Below, in pieces: positions 1 through 6,996 of a DNA stretch of 15,934 nt. Origin of the DNA: RGIG4079 sp045637505 (lineage in GTDB: Bacteria > Bacteroidota > Bacteroidia > Bacteroidales > Muribaculaceae); the NCBI GenBank assembly GCA_045637505.1, contig JAZTZO010000001.1:1-15934 (forward strand), given 5' to 3'. Made by a program: the position numbers and the translations under genes. Numbering within the stretch: the stretch's first letter is position 1; each line of letters begins with the position of its first letter. Under the pieces are notes generated by a model. It was given only the letters and a program-made list of their open reading frames with translations, made no database searches and was not told the origin of the DNA.

Positions 1-210
1 CGCTCAAAGATGCCAGTGGAAAAATTTGAACAATTGGCTCATCGTTGTGGTTATGCTATCAAAAATCGCTCTCTATGGTTTATCAACCCCCATTATCGCC
101 AAAAATTTGGGTTACGCCCTCGCCGTGTGTGGAAATGGGCAGCTCATATCGCATATTTTAGAAACTTTTACACAACTTCGGCTCTTTATATTTTGATGAT
201 TGAAAATTAA
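1..210 (+). CDS. C-terminal end of a protein cut by the window edge, possibly a SAM-dependent methyltransferase
   Basis: The reading frame is open from base 1 to the TAA at 208-210, so this is the tail of a longer gene. The ATG at base 10 is probably internal, because the codons before it are also open. About 69 residues are visible. They are basic and aromatic, with the segment FINPHYRQKFGLRPR followed by a hydrophobic end (YFRNFYTTSALYILM). From memory, this 'NPHY..KFGL.PR ... RNF.TTS.-YIL' ending resembles the C-termini of class I SAM-dependent methyltransferases in Bacteroidales. The SAM-binding part lies outside the window, so the assignment is tentative. That it is real coding sequence is more certain. 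The next gene starts 65 bp downstream and appears to have its own promoter. Confidence 0.5.
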   Translation, partial: RSKMPVEKFEQLAHRCGYAIKNRSLWFINPHYRQKFGLRPRRVWKWAAHIAYFRNFYTTSALYILMIEN

Positions 211-222
211 TGCTTTACTTTG
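192..222 (+). promoter_or_regulatory. Probable Bacteroidota promoter for the secreted protein gene
   Basis: TTTG at 192-195 is followed after 19 bp by TTACTTTG at 215-222. This matches the Bacteroidota sigma pattern TTTG-N19-21-TAnnTTTG with one mismatch (T for A in the second position of the -7 box). Transcription would start near 229, leaving a leader of about 45 nt before the ATG at 276. The -33 box overlaps the end of the upstream coding region. Confidence 0.5.
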
Positions 223-275
223 CAATAATCCTTATTGATAATTATTTAATCTTAACCATCTAAAACCGTACCGTT

Positions 276-1145
276 ATGAAAAAATCTCTACTCTTTGTTT
301 TAGCAATGTTAATAGGAGCAGTGACTCCTATGGTAGCTCAATCATCGGCCGATGATTACGTTCCTTTAGTCAAAGAAGGTGTGAGATGGGAGTGCGAAAT
401 CGTCAACCGCACTACTCCAGAATATGTTGAGGAGGCTCATTATTACCCTTATGACATTGTAATTAGTGGCGATTCAATAATAAACGATATTAAGTACAAA
501 AAATGCCACTATATCTTTAAAGGTTATAACGACTCTCCTTGCGATGAAACAACGATAGCACTGCTTAGAGAAGATGTTGATGCAAAACGTGTATATATTA
601 TATTCTCAAGCAATTACAATTTCCCGATCCCTCATGTTATACCCGAATATAAATATAAATATGGAAATGATTACATTGCTTTTGACAAAGAAATTCTACT
701 ATATGACTTTGACGACCTTCGCAACTCTAATTTATATTGGGAGCATATGACTAATTTCACTTCATCCGATATCGTTATTGACAATATCAGTAGAAAGATG
801 TATATTAATAATATCGAATATAATAAACCTCACGGATTGATTGAAGGCATTGGCAACATGGGACACCCCGACGTTACTGGGGATCTTTTATTCCCACAAC
901 CTCTTTCAAATGTTACCCCAGCATTTCCAACAAGAAATACCGACCCTGTATTTCTTAACTACTATAACGAAAAAGGCGAATTGGTATATTCTTCGGGGCG
1001 TGAAGCAAGTGTAGAAAGCATCGTAACCGACCTCAATGCACCTACCCAATACTACAACCTCCAAGGAGTGAAAGTCGATAAACCTCAAGGAGGTGTATTC
1101 ATCAAAGTACAAGGCGATAAAGCAACAAAAATTTACATCAAGTAA
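276..1145 (+). CDS. Secreted protein of unknown function with a Bacteroidales 'YNLQG' C-terminal tail
   Basis: The 289-residue product starts with a clear signal peptide: MKKS, a hydrophobic stretch to about residue 20, then VAQ/SS as a likely cleavage site. The mature part is rich in Tyr, Asn and Asp and I recognise no domain in it. The last 30 residues carry YYNLQGVKVDKPQGGVFIK and end in KIYIK. This tail is common at the end of exported Bacteroidales proteins and resembles a shortened form of the type IX secretion sorting domain (inference). No lipobox cysteine is present at the end of the signal peptide. The gene is monocistronic: it has its own promoter, and a long repeat region follows. 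The stop codon's last base is also the first base of a heptamer repeat. Being real and exported is well supported; the function is unknown. Confidence 0.8.
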   Translation: MKKSLLFVLAMLIGAVTPMVAQSSADDYVPLVKEGVRWECEIVNRTTPEYVEEAHYYPYDIVISGDSIINDIKYKKCHYIFKGYNDSPCDETTIALLREDVDAKRVYIIFSSNYNFPIPHVIPEYKYKYGNDYIAFDKEILLYDFDDLRNSNLYWEHMTNFTSSDIVIDNISRKMYINNIEYNKPHGLIEGIGNMGHPDVTGDLLFPQPLSNVTPAFPTRNTDPVFLNYYNEKGELVYSSGREASVESIVTDLNAPTQYYNLQGVKVDKPQGGVFIKVQGDKATKIYIK

Positions 1146-1158
1146 ATTGAGAATTGAG
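1145..1158 (+). repeat. Heptamer repeat AATTGAG x2
   Basis: AATTGAG occurs twice in tandem at 1145-1151 and 1152-1158. It starts on the last base of the preceding stop codon. It is one of several 7-bp-periodic AT-rich repeats at gene borders in this window. The tandem near 14867-14894 contains the complementary word CTCAATT. Confidence 0.75.
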
Positions 1159-1160
1159 AG

Positions 1161-1636
1161 TTGTTCTCGCGCGGAAACCGCTGAAACTCGCAGAATTTTT
1201 GTGGCAGTTTTTTTACCAGCTCGTGGCTTTGTGTATTTTTAGACAGAAGGACAGAATGAACATAAGGCTAACGCGGTGAAAATCAATAAAAAAATAAAAT
1301 TTTGTCATTCTGTTCATATCTTCATAGGCGTGGGGGGGGTAGACAGAAAGACAGAATGGGCAGGTTGTTCTCGCGCGGAAACCGCTGAAACTCGCAGAGG
1401 TTTTGTGGCAGTTTTTTACCAGCTCGTGGCTTTGTGTATTTTTAGACAGAAGGACAGAATGAACATAAGGCTAACGCGGTGAAAATCAATAAAAAATAAA
1501 ATTTTGTCATTCTGGAAATTTGTGTCATTCTGTTCTTGAAATTAGACAAAATGACAGAATGAACAGGTTGTTCTCGCGCGGAAACCGCAGAAACTCGCAA
1601 GAAATTTTGGGATTGTTTTTTGACCACCTCCCGGCT
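1161..1636. repeat. Tandem array of ~203-bp units (two full copies plus a decayed third)
   Basis: Unit 1 is 1161-1364, unit 2 is 1365-1567, and unit 3 begins at 1568 and fades by about 1636. Each unit opens with TTGTTCTCGCGCGGAAACCG. The first 152 bp of unit 1 and 150 bp of unit 2 differ by two substitutions and two 1-bp homopolymer length changes, so the duplication is recent or homogenised. The second part of each unit is more divergent. Within the array, a motif of the form AGACARAADGACAGAATG begins at 1241, 1341, 1444 and 1544, a spacing of 100-103 bp. Inverse copies (TCATTCTG) lie at about 1305, 1507 and 1525. The pair 1525-1533 / 1554-1562 could form a 9-bp stem. A G8 run lies at 1332-1339. 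No credible protein is encoded here. Confidence 0.85.
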
Positions 1637-1905
1637 TCGCCGTAGTTACGGTGAGGCTCGCAATCGTGTACCGGCAAGCCGACATACACTGCTCGCTCAC
1701 TCGTGAGCTCTGCGAGGTTCTCCTAAAAATTACTTGATAATTTTCAAGAGGAGAGTTATGGGCTTTCTTTATCCCCCTCCGGTGCAAGCACCTCGTCCCC
1801 CTTGGAAAGAGGGACAGTTTTTCCCTTACGGGCTTTATTTTTAATTCTCTCAGTCGTGGAGCGACAGCCCCGGTGAGCAACTTTGCCCCTCAATGAGTGT
1901 GGGAA
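1620..1905. repeat. GC-richer, hairpin-rich intergenic block, probably a dispersed non-coding repeat
   Basis: This stretch is visibly richer in G and C than the genes around it and contains a string of inverted repeats. CCGTA/TACGG lies at 1640-1651 and an imperfect hairpin around CGGCAAGCCG at 1666-1688. GCTCAC-TC-GTGAGC lies at 1695-1708 inside an outer CTCG/CGAG pair. CTCCT (1720-1724) can pair with AGGAG (1749-1753), and an inner AAAATTA/TAATTTT stem lies within. A 9-bp stem with one mismatch lies at 1795-1815. Minus-strand open frames run across it but look like translated repeat. It could be a decayed MITE-like element or a structured RNA; I cannot tell which from one copy. Confidence 0.5.
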
Positions 1906-1981
1906 ATGGGGAAATAATATTTTTACCTTGCATTTAGTTATTTTTTTGAAATTAAATATCAATAATAATCTAAAAGGGTTG

Positions 1982-1989
1982 TATCTTTG
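1982..1989 (+). promoter_or_regulatory. -7 promoter box (TATCTTTG) for the TPR/barrel operon
   Basis: TATCTTTG matches TAnnTTTG exactly. No good -33 TTTG is found at the usual spacing; the nearest, at 1945-1948, is too far upstream. Transcription would begin near 1996. That excludes the GTG at 1989-1991 as a start codon for the next gene, because this GTG begins inside the box. Confidence 0.55.
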
Positions 1990-2042
1990 TGAGAATAAAT
2001 AACAAGGATCAAAAAATATTATTAATAGAGTTCAACTTTATG

Positions 2043-5012
2043 ATGAAAAAACTCATATTATCATCAATAGCAGTTACTGCAATATTAGGGGCTAATGCTC
2101 AACTCAATTCCACTTCAATCGAGGGGTTTTATGATAGAGCATTGTATCTATATCAAGATAAAAATTATCAAGGATGCATCGACCAGATGTCGCAATTGTT
2201 GGAGATGAATCCCTCTATTCAACAAAAAGAAGTAGCCGAATATTTTATTGCAAAATCGGCTTTATTACAGGGCGACAAGAATGCTATAGTTGAATTAAAC
2301 AATTTCCTCAAGAATTATCCTGCATCACTCTATCGAATGAATGTGATGGCTTCGATAGGCGATTATTATTTCGCTAATCACAACTATGCCAAAGCATTGG
2401 AAGAATACATGAAGGTAGAGCCCGACGCCTTGGAAGAGTCGAGCGCTATCGACTATGCCTATCGCAAGGCGTATGCTCAACTTAAGTTGGGCAACAATCT
2501 TGAGGCTGCACAGGGCTTTAAGCCTTTGCTAAACTCGGCAAAATATGGCAATTCGGCAAAATTCTATACTGGATATATAGCATATGTCAACAAGGACTAC
2601 CCTGCTGCTCTCGACTTTTTCAATCAAGTGAAGAGCGACTCGGAACTTGGCGATATGTCGTCTTATTACAAGAGCCAAATCTATTATTTGCGACACGACT
2701 ATGCCAAGGCTTTGCCTCTTGCTCGCAAAATGCTCACCAAGAATGTTGATGCTACCTATATTGCCGAAGCCAATCGCATCGTAGGCGAATCGCTATATCA
2801 CCAAGGCGATATCGTGGCAGCAATACCCTATCTACAACAATATGTTGCTAATGCCGAGTCGCCATTAGCCTCTACTCGTTACATTTTAGGGGCTTGTCAA
2901 TATAAAAACCAAGACTACTCTAAAGCCATCGAAACCCTCGAGAGTGTTACTCGCGAAGACAACGCTATGGGACAAAGTGCCTATCTCATTATTGGACAGT
3001 CGTTGTTGAAACAAAACGACACCCATGCTGCAATGATGGCGCTTGACAAAGCTGTGAAGATGGACCACAATTTAGAAATCCAAGAGGTGGCATTCTACAA
3101 CTATGCTGTGGCAAGTTTAAAAGGTGGGTCAATACCATTTGGCAACTCGGTAGAAAATTTTGAAGAATTTCTACGCCGTTACCCCAAAAGCCAATATGTG
3201 CCCAAGGTGCAAGAATATATCGTGACCGGCTACATGACCGACAACAATTATGATCGCGCATATCGCAGCATTGAGCGCATTGCTAACCCAAGCGATGCTA
3301 TTCTTAAAGCAAAGCAACGAGTACTATATTCATTGGCAACTCGCAACATGTCAAATGGTGACATTGATGGCGCACTTGCATTGTTTAACGAGTCAAAAGC
3401 CCTTGGCCGATTTGATAAAGAATTATCGACCGAAACCGATTTGTGGCTTGGCGACTGCTACTATGCAAAAGGTGAATATGACAACGCTGCCGACAAATAT
3501 CTCGACTATGCCGAGGCTTCATCGGACGATGCCGAAAACCTCTCATTGGCTTATTATAACCTCGGATATGCTCGCATGAAAAGCCAACGATATGACGATG
3601 CTATCACCAACTTTGAGAATGCACTCGACGACACAAGCACGCTCAAAAAAGAAGTCGTTGCCGATGCATATAGCCGCATAGGCGACTGCTACTACCATTT
3701 GACCGACTTCAGTTCGGCAATAAAGAATTATGACAAAGCGCATAAAGCAAGCCCCGAGACAGGCGATTATGCATTGTTCCAAAAAGCAATGATGAGTGGC
3801 TATCGACGCGATTATAGTGCCAAAGTAAATACATTGAATGAGGTGCTCGAACAATACCCATCATCGGGCATTATTCCATCGGCATTGCTCCAAAAGGCCG
3901 AATGCTACATTGAGCAACACGAATATAGCAAAGCTATCGAATCGTATAAGCAACTTGTTAAGAACTATCCAACAACTACCCAAGGTCGCAATGGTTATCT
4001 ACAATTAGCAATAGCCTATCTCAATAGTCACAAGAAAAATGAAGCTATCGAGGCCTATAAAAGTGTGATAACCAATTATCCCACAAGCGACGAAGCACGC
4101 GTAGCAAGTCAAGACCTCATGCGCATATATGCCGAAGACAACATGCTCGAAACATATACTGCATTTATGGCAACCGTGCCTGGAGCTCTACCTGTTGAGC
4201 AGTCGGAACTCGAAGAAGCCGCATTTACAGCCGCCGAAAGTGCTTATCTTGCCGGGAAGGGTGAGCAACAACTCAAATCATATGTGAAACAATATAAAGG
4301 TGGTGTTCATGAGCCTGCTGCATTGGCACTTCTTGCCGAGTGTGAATATAACAACGGCAACGAAAAAGAGGCCTTGAAATATGCTACCGAGGTAATCAAT
4401 CGTTTCCCCGACAACTCGGCTGTTGAGTCGGCATTGTCGGTAAAAGCCGAAATTGAGTACAACAAAGGCGACATAAAAGGAGCGCTTAATGATTATCGCA
4501 AATTAGAAGCACATGCTTCATCGGCCAACATGCTCACCGAAGCTCGTGCCGGCATATTGAGAGCCTCCTACGATTTAGCCCAATATGACGAAACGGCTAT
4601 TGTTGCCGATAAACTATTGGCATCGCCCATCAGTAGCGAACTCAAATCTGAAGTGCTATTCAAAAAAGCCACTTCGCTTGGCAATCGAGGCAAATCGACC
4701 GAAGCGATAGAAATATGGACAGCGCAGAGTGAAGATGTTGAAGACCTCTATGGCGCTATGAGTGCAATAGAATTAGGACAACACTACTACGATAATGGCC
4801 AATTGGTTGAAGCACGCAAAGTTGTAGAATCATTTGTGAACTCTTCTTCGCCATATCAATACTGGTTGGCTCGTGGATTTATACTTCTCTCCGACATTAA
4901 TCGCAAAGAGGGTAAAATCTTTGAAGCAAACGAATATCTACGCACCTTGCGTGAAAATTACCCTAACTCCGACGCCGACATTTTCAAAATGATTGATGAA
5001 CGTCTTAAATAG
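2043..5012 (+). CDS. Large exported tetratricopeptide-repeat (TPR) protein
   Basis: The frame is open from a GTG at 1989, but that codon overlaps the promoter -7 box. I therefore place the start at the ATG of 2043 (or the adjacent ATG of 2040). The product then begins MKK with a standard signal peptide ending ...GANA/Q and is 989 residues long. There is no lipobox, so it is probably periplasmic and soluble. The rest is a near-continuous series of helical repeats with the TPR spacing of Tyr, Ala, Gly and Pro. Examples are DYAKALPLARKML, EYSKAIESYKQLVKNYP and KKNEAIEAYKSVITNYP, and many units end in '-YP'. Such repeats bind other proteins. The gene is followed within a few bases by a beta-barrel protein gene, so the two are co-transcribed and the TPR protein may act in outer-membrane assembly or transport (inference). 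No enzymatic domain is visible. Confidence 0.88.
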   Translation: MKKLILSSIAVTAILGANAQLNSTSIEGFYDRALYLYQDKNYQGCIDQMSQLLEMNPSIQQKEVAEYFIAKSALLQGDKNAIVELNNFLKNYPASLYRMNVMASIGDYYFANHNYAKALEEYMKVEPDALEESSAIDYAYRKAYAQLKLGNNLEAAQGFKPLLNSAKYGNSAKFYTGYIAYVNKDYPAALDFFNQVKSDSELGDMSSYYKSQIYYLRHDYAKALPLARKMLTKNVDATYIAEANRIVGESLYHQGDIVAAIPYLQQYVANAESPLASTRYILGACQYKNQDYSKAIETLESVTREDNAMGQSAYLIIGQSLLKQNDTHAAMMALDKAVKMDHNLEIQEVAFYNYAVASLKGGSIPFGNSVENFEEFLRRYPKSQYVPKVQEYIVTGYMTDNNYDRAYRSIERIANPSDAILKAKQRVLYSLATRNMSNGDIDGALALFNESKALGRFDKELSTETDLWLGDCYYAKGEYDNAADKYLDYAEASSDDAENLSLAYYNLGYARMKSQRYDDAITNFENALDDTSTLKKEVVADAYSRIGDCYYHLTDFSSAIKNYDKAHKASPETGDYALFQKAMMSGYRRDYSAKVNTLNEVLEQYPSSGIIPSALLQKAECYIEQHEYSKAIESYKQLVKNYPTTTQGRNGYLQLAIAYLNSHKKNEAIEAYKSVITNYPTSDEARVASQDLMRIYAEDNMLETYTAFMATVPGALPVEQSELEEAAFTAAESAYLAGKGEQQLKSYVKQYKGGVHEPAALALLAECEYNNGNEKEALKYATEVINRFPDNSAVESALSVKAEIEYNKGDIKGALNDYRKLEAHASSANMLTEARAGILRASYDLAQYDETAIVADKLLASPISSELKSEVLFKKATSLGNRGKSTEAIEIWTAQSEDVEDLYGAMSAIELGQHYYDNGQLVEARKVVESFVNSSSPYQYWLARGFILLSDINRKEGKIFEANEYLRTLRENYPNSDADIFKMIDERLK

Positions 5013-5019
5013 TATGATT

Positions 5020-6768
5020 ATGAAAACGATGCAATATATCACCACACTTGCGGTTGCAACATTGACCACATTTGGCATTTCGGCGCAAGATTTAAATAAA
5101 GAAATATCAATCGACAAAGATATTGTCCCTGAGCTTAATGACGCTGAAAGAATCAGTGTAAACCCCGCCATACCTCAACTCAAAATTAAGAATGTAAAAC
5201 TTAATTACAACGAGAAAGCTAAACTGGTGGAAACGGCGTCAAATATCACGCTTCTCGACCCAGCCAACAATGTTGACACCATGAATGTGTCGCCCTATCG
5301 TGGATATGCAATGTTGGGTTATTTCCCCATCTATAACCTCGACTTCACTGCAGGCTACAAAATTATTGACAAAAAAGACTCAAAACTCAATGCGTGGGTA
5401 GAATATAATGGTATGTCATATGATGCCACATCGCATGCAGGCAATGAAATGTCGATTTTTGACCATGAAGTGAATGTGGATTTAAACTTTGCTCAACGCA
5501 TTAAAAATAAGTCAATTTTAACTCTTAATGCCGACTATGCCTACAATCATTTCAACTGCCCATGGTGGGAAGATGATTATACACAAAATGTGAATCAATT
5601 CAACTTCGCAGGTAAATGGCAATCGTCGATTGAGGGGTTGAAATATAATGTAGCAGCACATTATGGGCTATTTGACTATGGTCGTGGTGCCGACTTTATG
5701 TTTGATGGATATTCAACAAAAAACGACCATGTGTTTAATGCCGTAACCGAGCATGTAGCAAATATTGAAGCAACGGCCGCACTCGAATTGAGCGACGCCT
5801 CTTCAATAGGATTAGATTTAGGCTTTGACCTCATTCACAATAATCATGCGCTATCACCTTCATGTGGCATTTTAGACCACAAAGTGTGGACTGGGTATAA
5901 AGACATTACCGATTACACTCGTTCGGTGCTAACCATTACCCCTCACTACGACTTGAAATGGCGTTCAATCACTGCTAAACTCGGCGCTCAAGTTGATGTT
6001 CAGTTTGATTTAGACTCAAAAGTGAGAGTTGCCCCCGATGTACATTTCAATTGGGACGCAACAAAGTATATATCGGCCAATGTTGGTGTAGTGGGAGGCA
6101 TACAACAAAACACCCTCTCATCGGCCTTTGATGTGTCGCACTACTTCCTACCGGCAGCAGCCTACGGCAATTCCAACCTCCCATTGGTCATCGATGCAAG
6201 CGTAAACTTCGGCCCATTTGAAAATGCAACAATCAAAGTGTCGGGTGGATATGCTATTGCCAACGATTGGTATATGCCCACCTTAATAAATAAAAATGAG
6301 CATATAATGAATGCTGTTGATATTGATGGTTGGTATTTAGGAGTTTCGGCATCTTACCGTTACAAAGATTGGGGTAAAATCAATGCCAGCTACACTACTG
6401 CACCTCAACAAGCCTACGACAAGGGATATTTCATGTGGCGCGACCGTGCCAAACATGTGGTAAACGCATCGCTCGTGGTTACTCCTATAACCCCACTCGA
6501 CATAATGCTTGAGTATGAATATCGTGGTAGTCGCAGTTCATATATGCAGTCATATGACCACACCATCGACGACAAAATTGAGCCTAAACATACTCGATTG
6601 TCACTTGATCATGTAAACACCCTATCACTTGGTGGGTTATATCGTTTCACCGACCAACTCAGTTTCTTTGCTCGTTTAGAAAATCTATTCAATCACAAAT
6701 ACGACCTTCTTTACGACATCCCATCGCAAGGATTTACCGGATTGGTGGGCGCCACATATAAATTTTAA
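5020..6768 (+). CDS. Outer-membrane beta-barrel protein, TonB-dependent-receptor-like without a plug domain
   Basis: The frame is open from a TTG at 4993 inside the upstream gene. The ATG at 5020 (or 5014) gives a clean signal peptide starting MKTMQYITTLAV and ending ISAQ, so I use it; the product is 582 residues. The mature protein shows alternating beta-strand patterns throughout (e.g. DFTAGYKI, LNAWVEYNGMSY, INASYTTAPQQAY). It ends SFFARLENLFNHKYDL...GLVGATYKF. This 'A.LENLFN.KY' segment and the terminal Phe are typical of TonB-dependent receptor barrels. No plug domain or carboxypeptidase-like N-terminal domain is present, and the length is below that of full receptors (usually over 650 residues). 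The N-terminal ~90 residues before the first strands could contact the periplasm. It starts 7 bp after the TPR gene, with a terminator after it, so the pair forms an operon. The substrate is unknown. Confidence 0.8.
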   Translation: MKTMQYITTLAVATLTTFGISAQDLNKEISIDKDIVPELNDAERISVNPAIPQLKIKNVKLNYNEKAKLVETASNITLLDPANNVDTMNVSPYRGYAMLGYFPIYNLDFTAGYKIIDKKDSKLNAWVEYNGMSYDATSHAGNEMSIFDHEVNVDLNFAQRIKNKSILTLNADYAYNHFNCPWWEDDYTQNVNQFNFAGKWQSSIEGLKYNVAAHYGLFDYGRGADFMFDGYSTKNDHVFNAVTEHVANIEATAALELSDASSIGLDLGFDLIHNNHALSPSCGILDHKVWTGYKDITDYTRSVLTITPHYDLKWRSITAKLGAQVDVQFDLDSKVRVAPDVHFNWDATKYISANVGVVGGIQQNTLSSAFDVSHYFLPAAAYGNSNLPLVIDASVNFGPFENATIKVSGGYAIANDWYMPTLINKNEHIMNAVDIDGWYLGVSASYRYKDWGKINASYTTAPQQAYDKGYFMWRDRAKHVVNASLVVTPITPLDIMLEYEYRGSRSSYMQSYDHTIDDKIEPKHTRLSLDHVNTLSLGGLYRFTDQLSFFARLENLFNHKYDLLYDIPSQGFTGLVGATYKF

Positions 6769-6800
6769 TAAAGAGAGAAAAATTTAATTTAAAGAATAAT

Positions 6801-6846
6801 AGCGGTGCGTGATATGTAAAAAAACATCACGCATCGCTGTTTTTTT
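6801..6846 (+). terminator. Rho-independent terminator after the TPR/barrel operon
   Basis: The stem arm AGCGGTGCGTGAT (6801-6813) pairs with ATCACGCATCGCT (6826-6838), 13 bp with one G-U pair. The loop is A-rich, and a run of seven T at 6840-6846 follows. Confidence 0.9.
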
Positions 6847-6906
6847 GCTACAAAAGAACTGATTTATTGTGATATATGCTCGAAATATATAAAAATCATT
6901 GCCCAA

Positions 6907-6939
6907 CTTGGCATAATACAAAGAAATTTTGTATATTTG
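6907..6939 (+). promoter_or_regulatory. Promoter for secDF
   Basis: CTTG at 6907-6910 is followed after 21 bp by an exact TAnnTTTG box, TATATTTG, at 6932-6939. Transcription would begin near 6946, giving an AT-rich leader of about 50 nt that contains no Shine-Dalgarno sequence, as is usual in this phylum. Confidence 0.7.
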
Positions 6940-6996
6940 CAAGCTGAAATAAACACGAAAAAATAAATTAATAACTTAAAATAATATTAACTTAAA

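Noticed and set aside
1332..1339. G8 run as a phase-variation switch
   Set aside because: It lies in non-coding repeat sequence and not in a gene or a recognisable promoter, so there is nothing visible for it to switch.
1276..1482. A 68-codon open frame on the plus strand inside the tandem array
   Set aside because: It spans parts of two repeat units and the G8 run, so it is explained by the array and not by a protein family.
1161..1636. Possible CRISPR array
   Set aside because: The repeats are about 203 bp with about 100-bp internal spacing, there are no short identical repeats with unique spacers, and no cas genes are nearby.
1542..1880. A 112-codon open frame on the minus strand across the repeat region
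   Set aside because: It runs through the third array unit and the hairpin-rich block, is rich in Arg, Ser and Cys, and has no domain, signal peptide or promoter. It looks like translated repeat.
2989..3261. Antisense open frames inside the TPR, secDF and topA genes
   Set aside because: They lie opposite strongly supported genes, have no family resemblance or start signals, and are shadows of the coding strand.
4993..5019. TTG start for the barrel protein, overlapping the TPR gene
   Set aside because: Starting at 4993 would put extra residues before the signal peptide; the ATG at 5020 (or 5014) gives a normal one.
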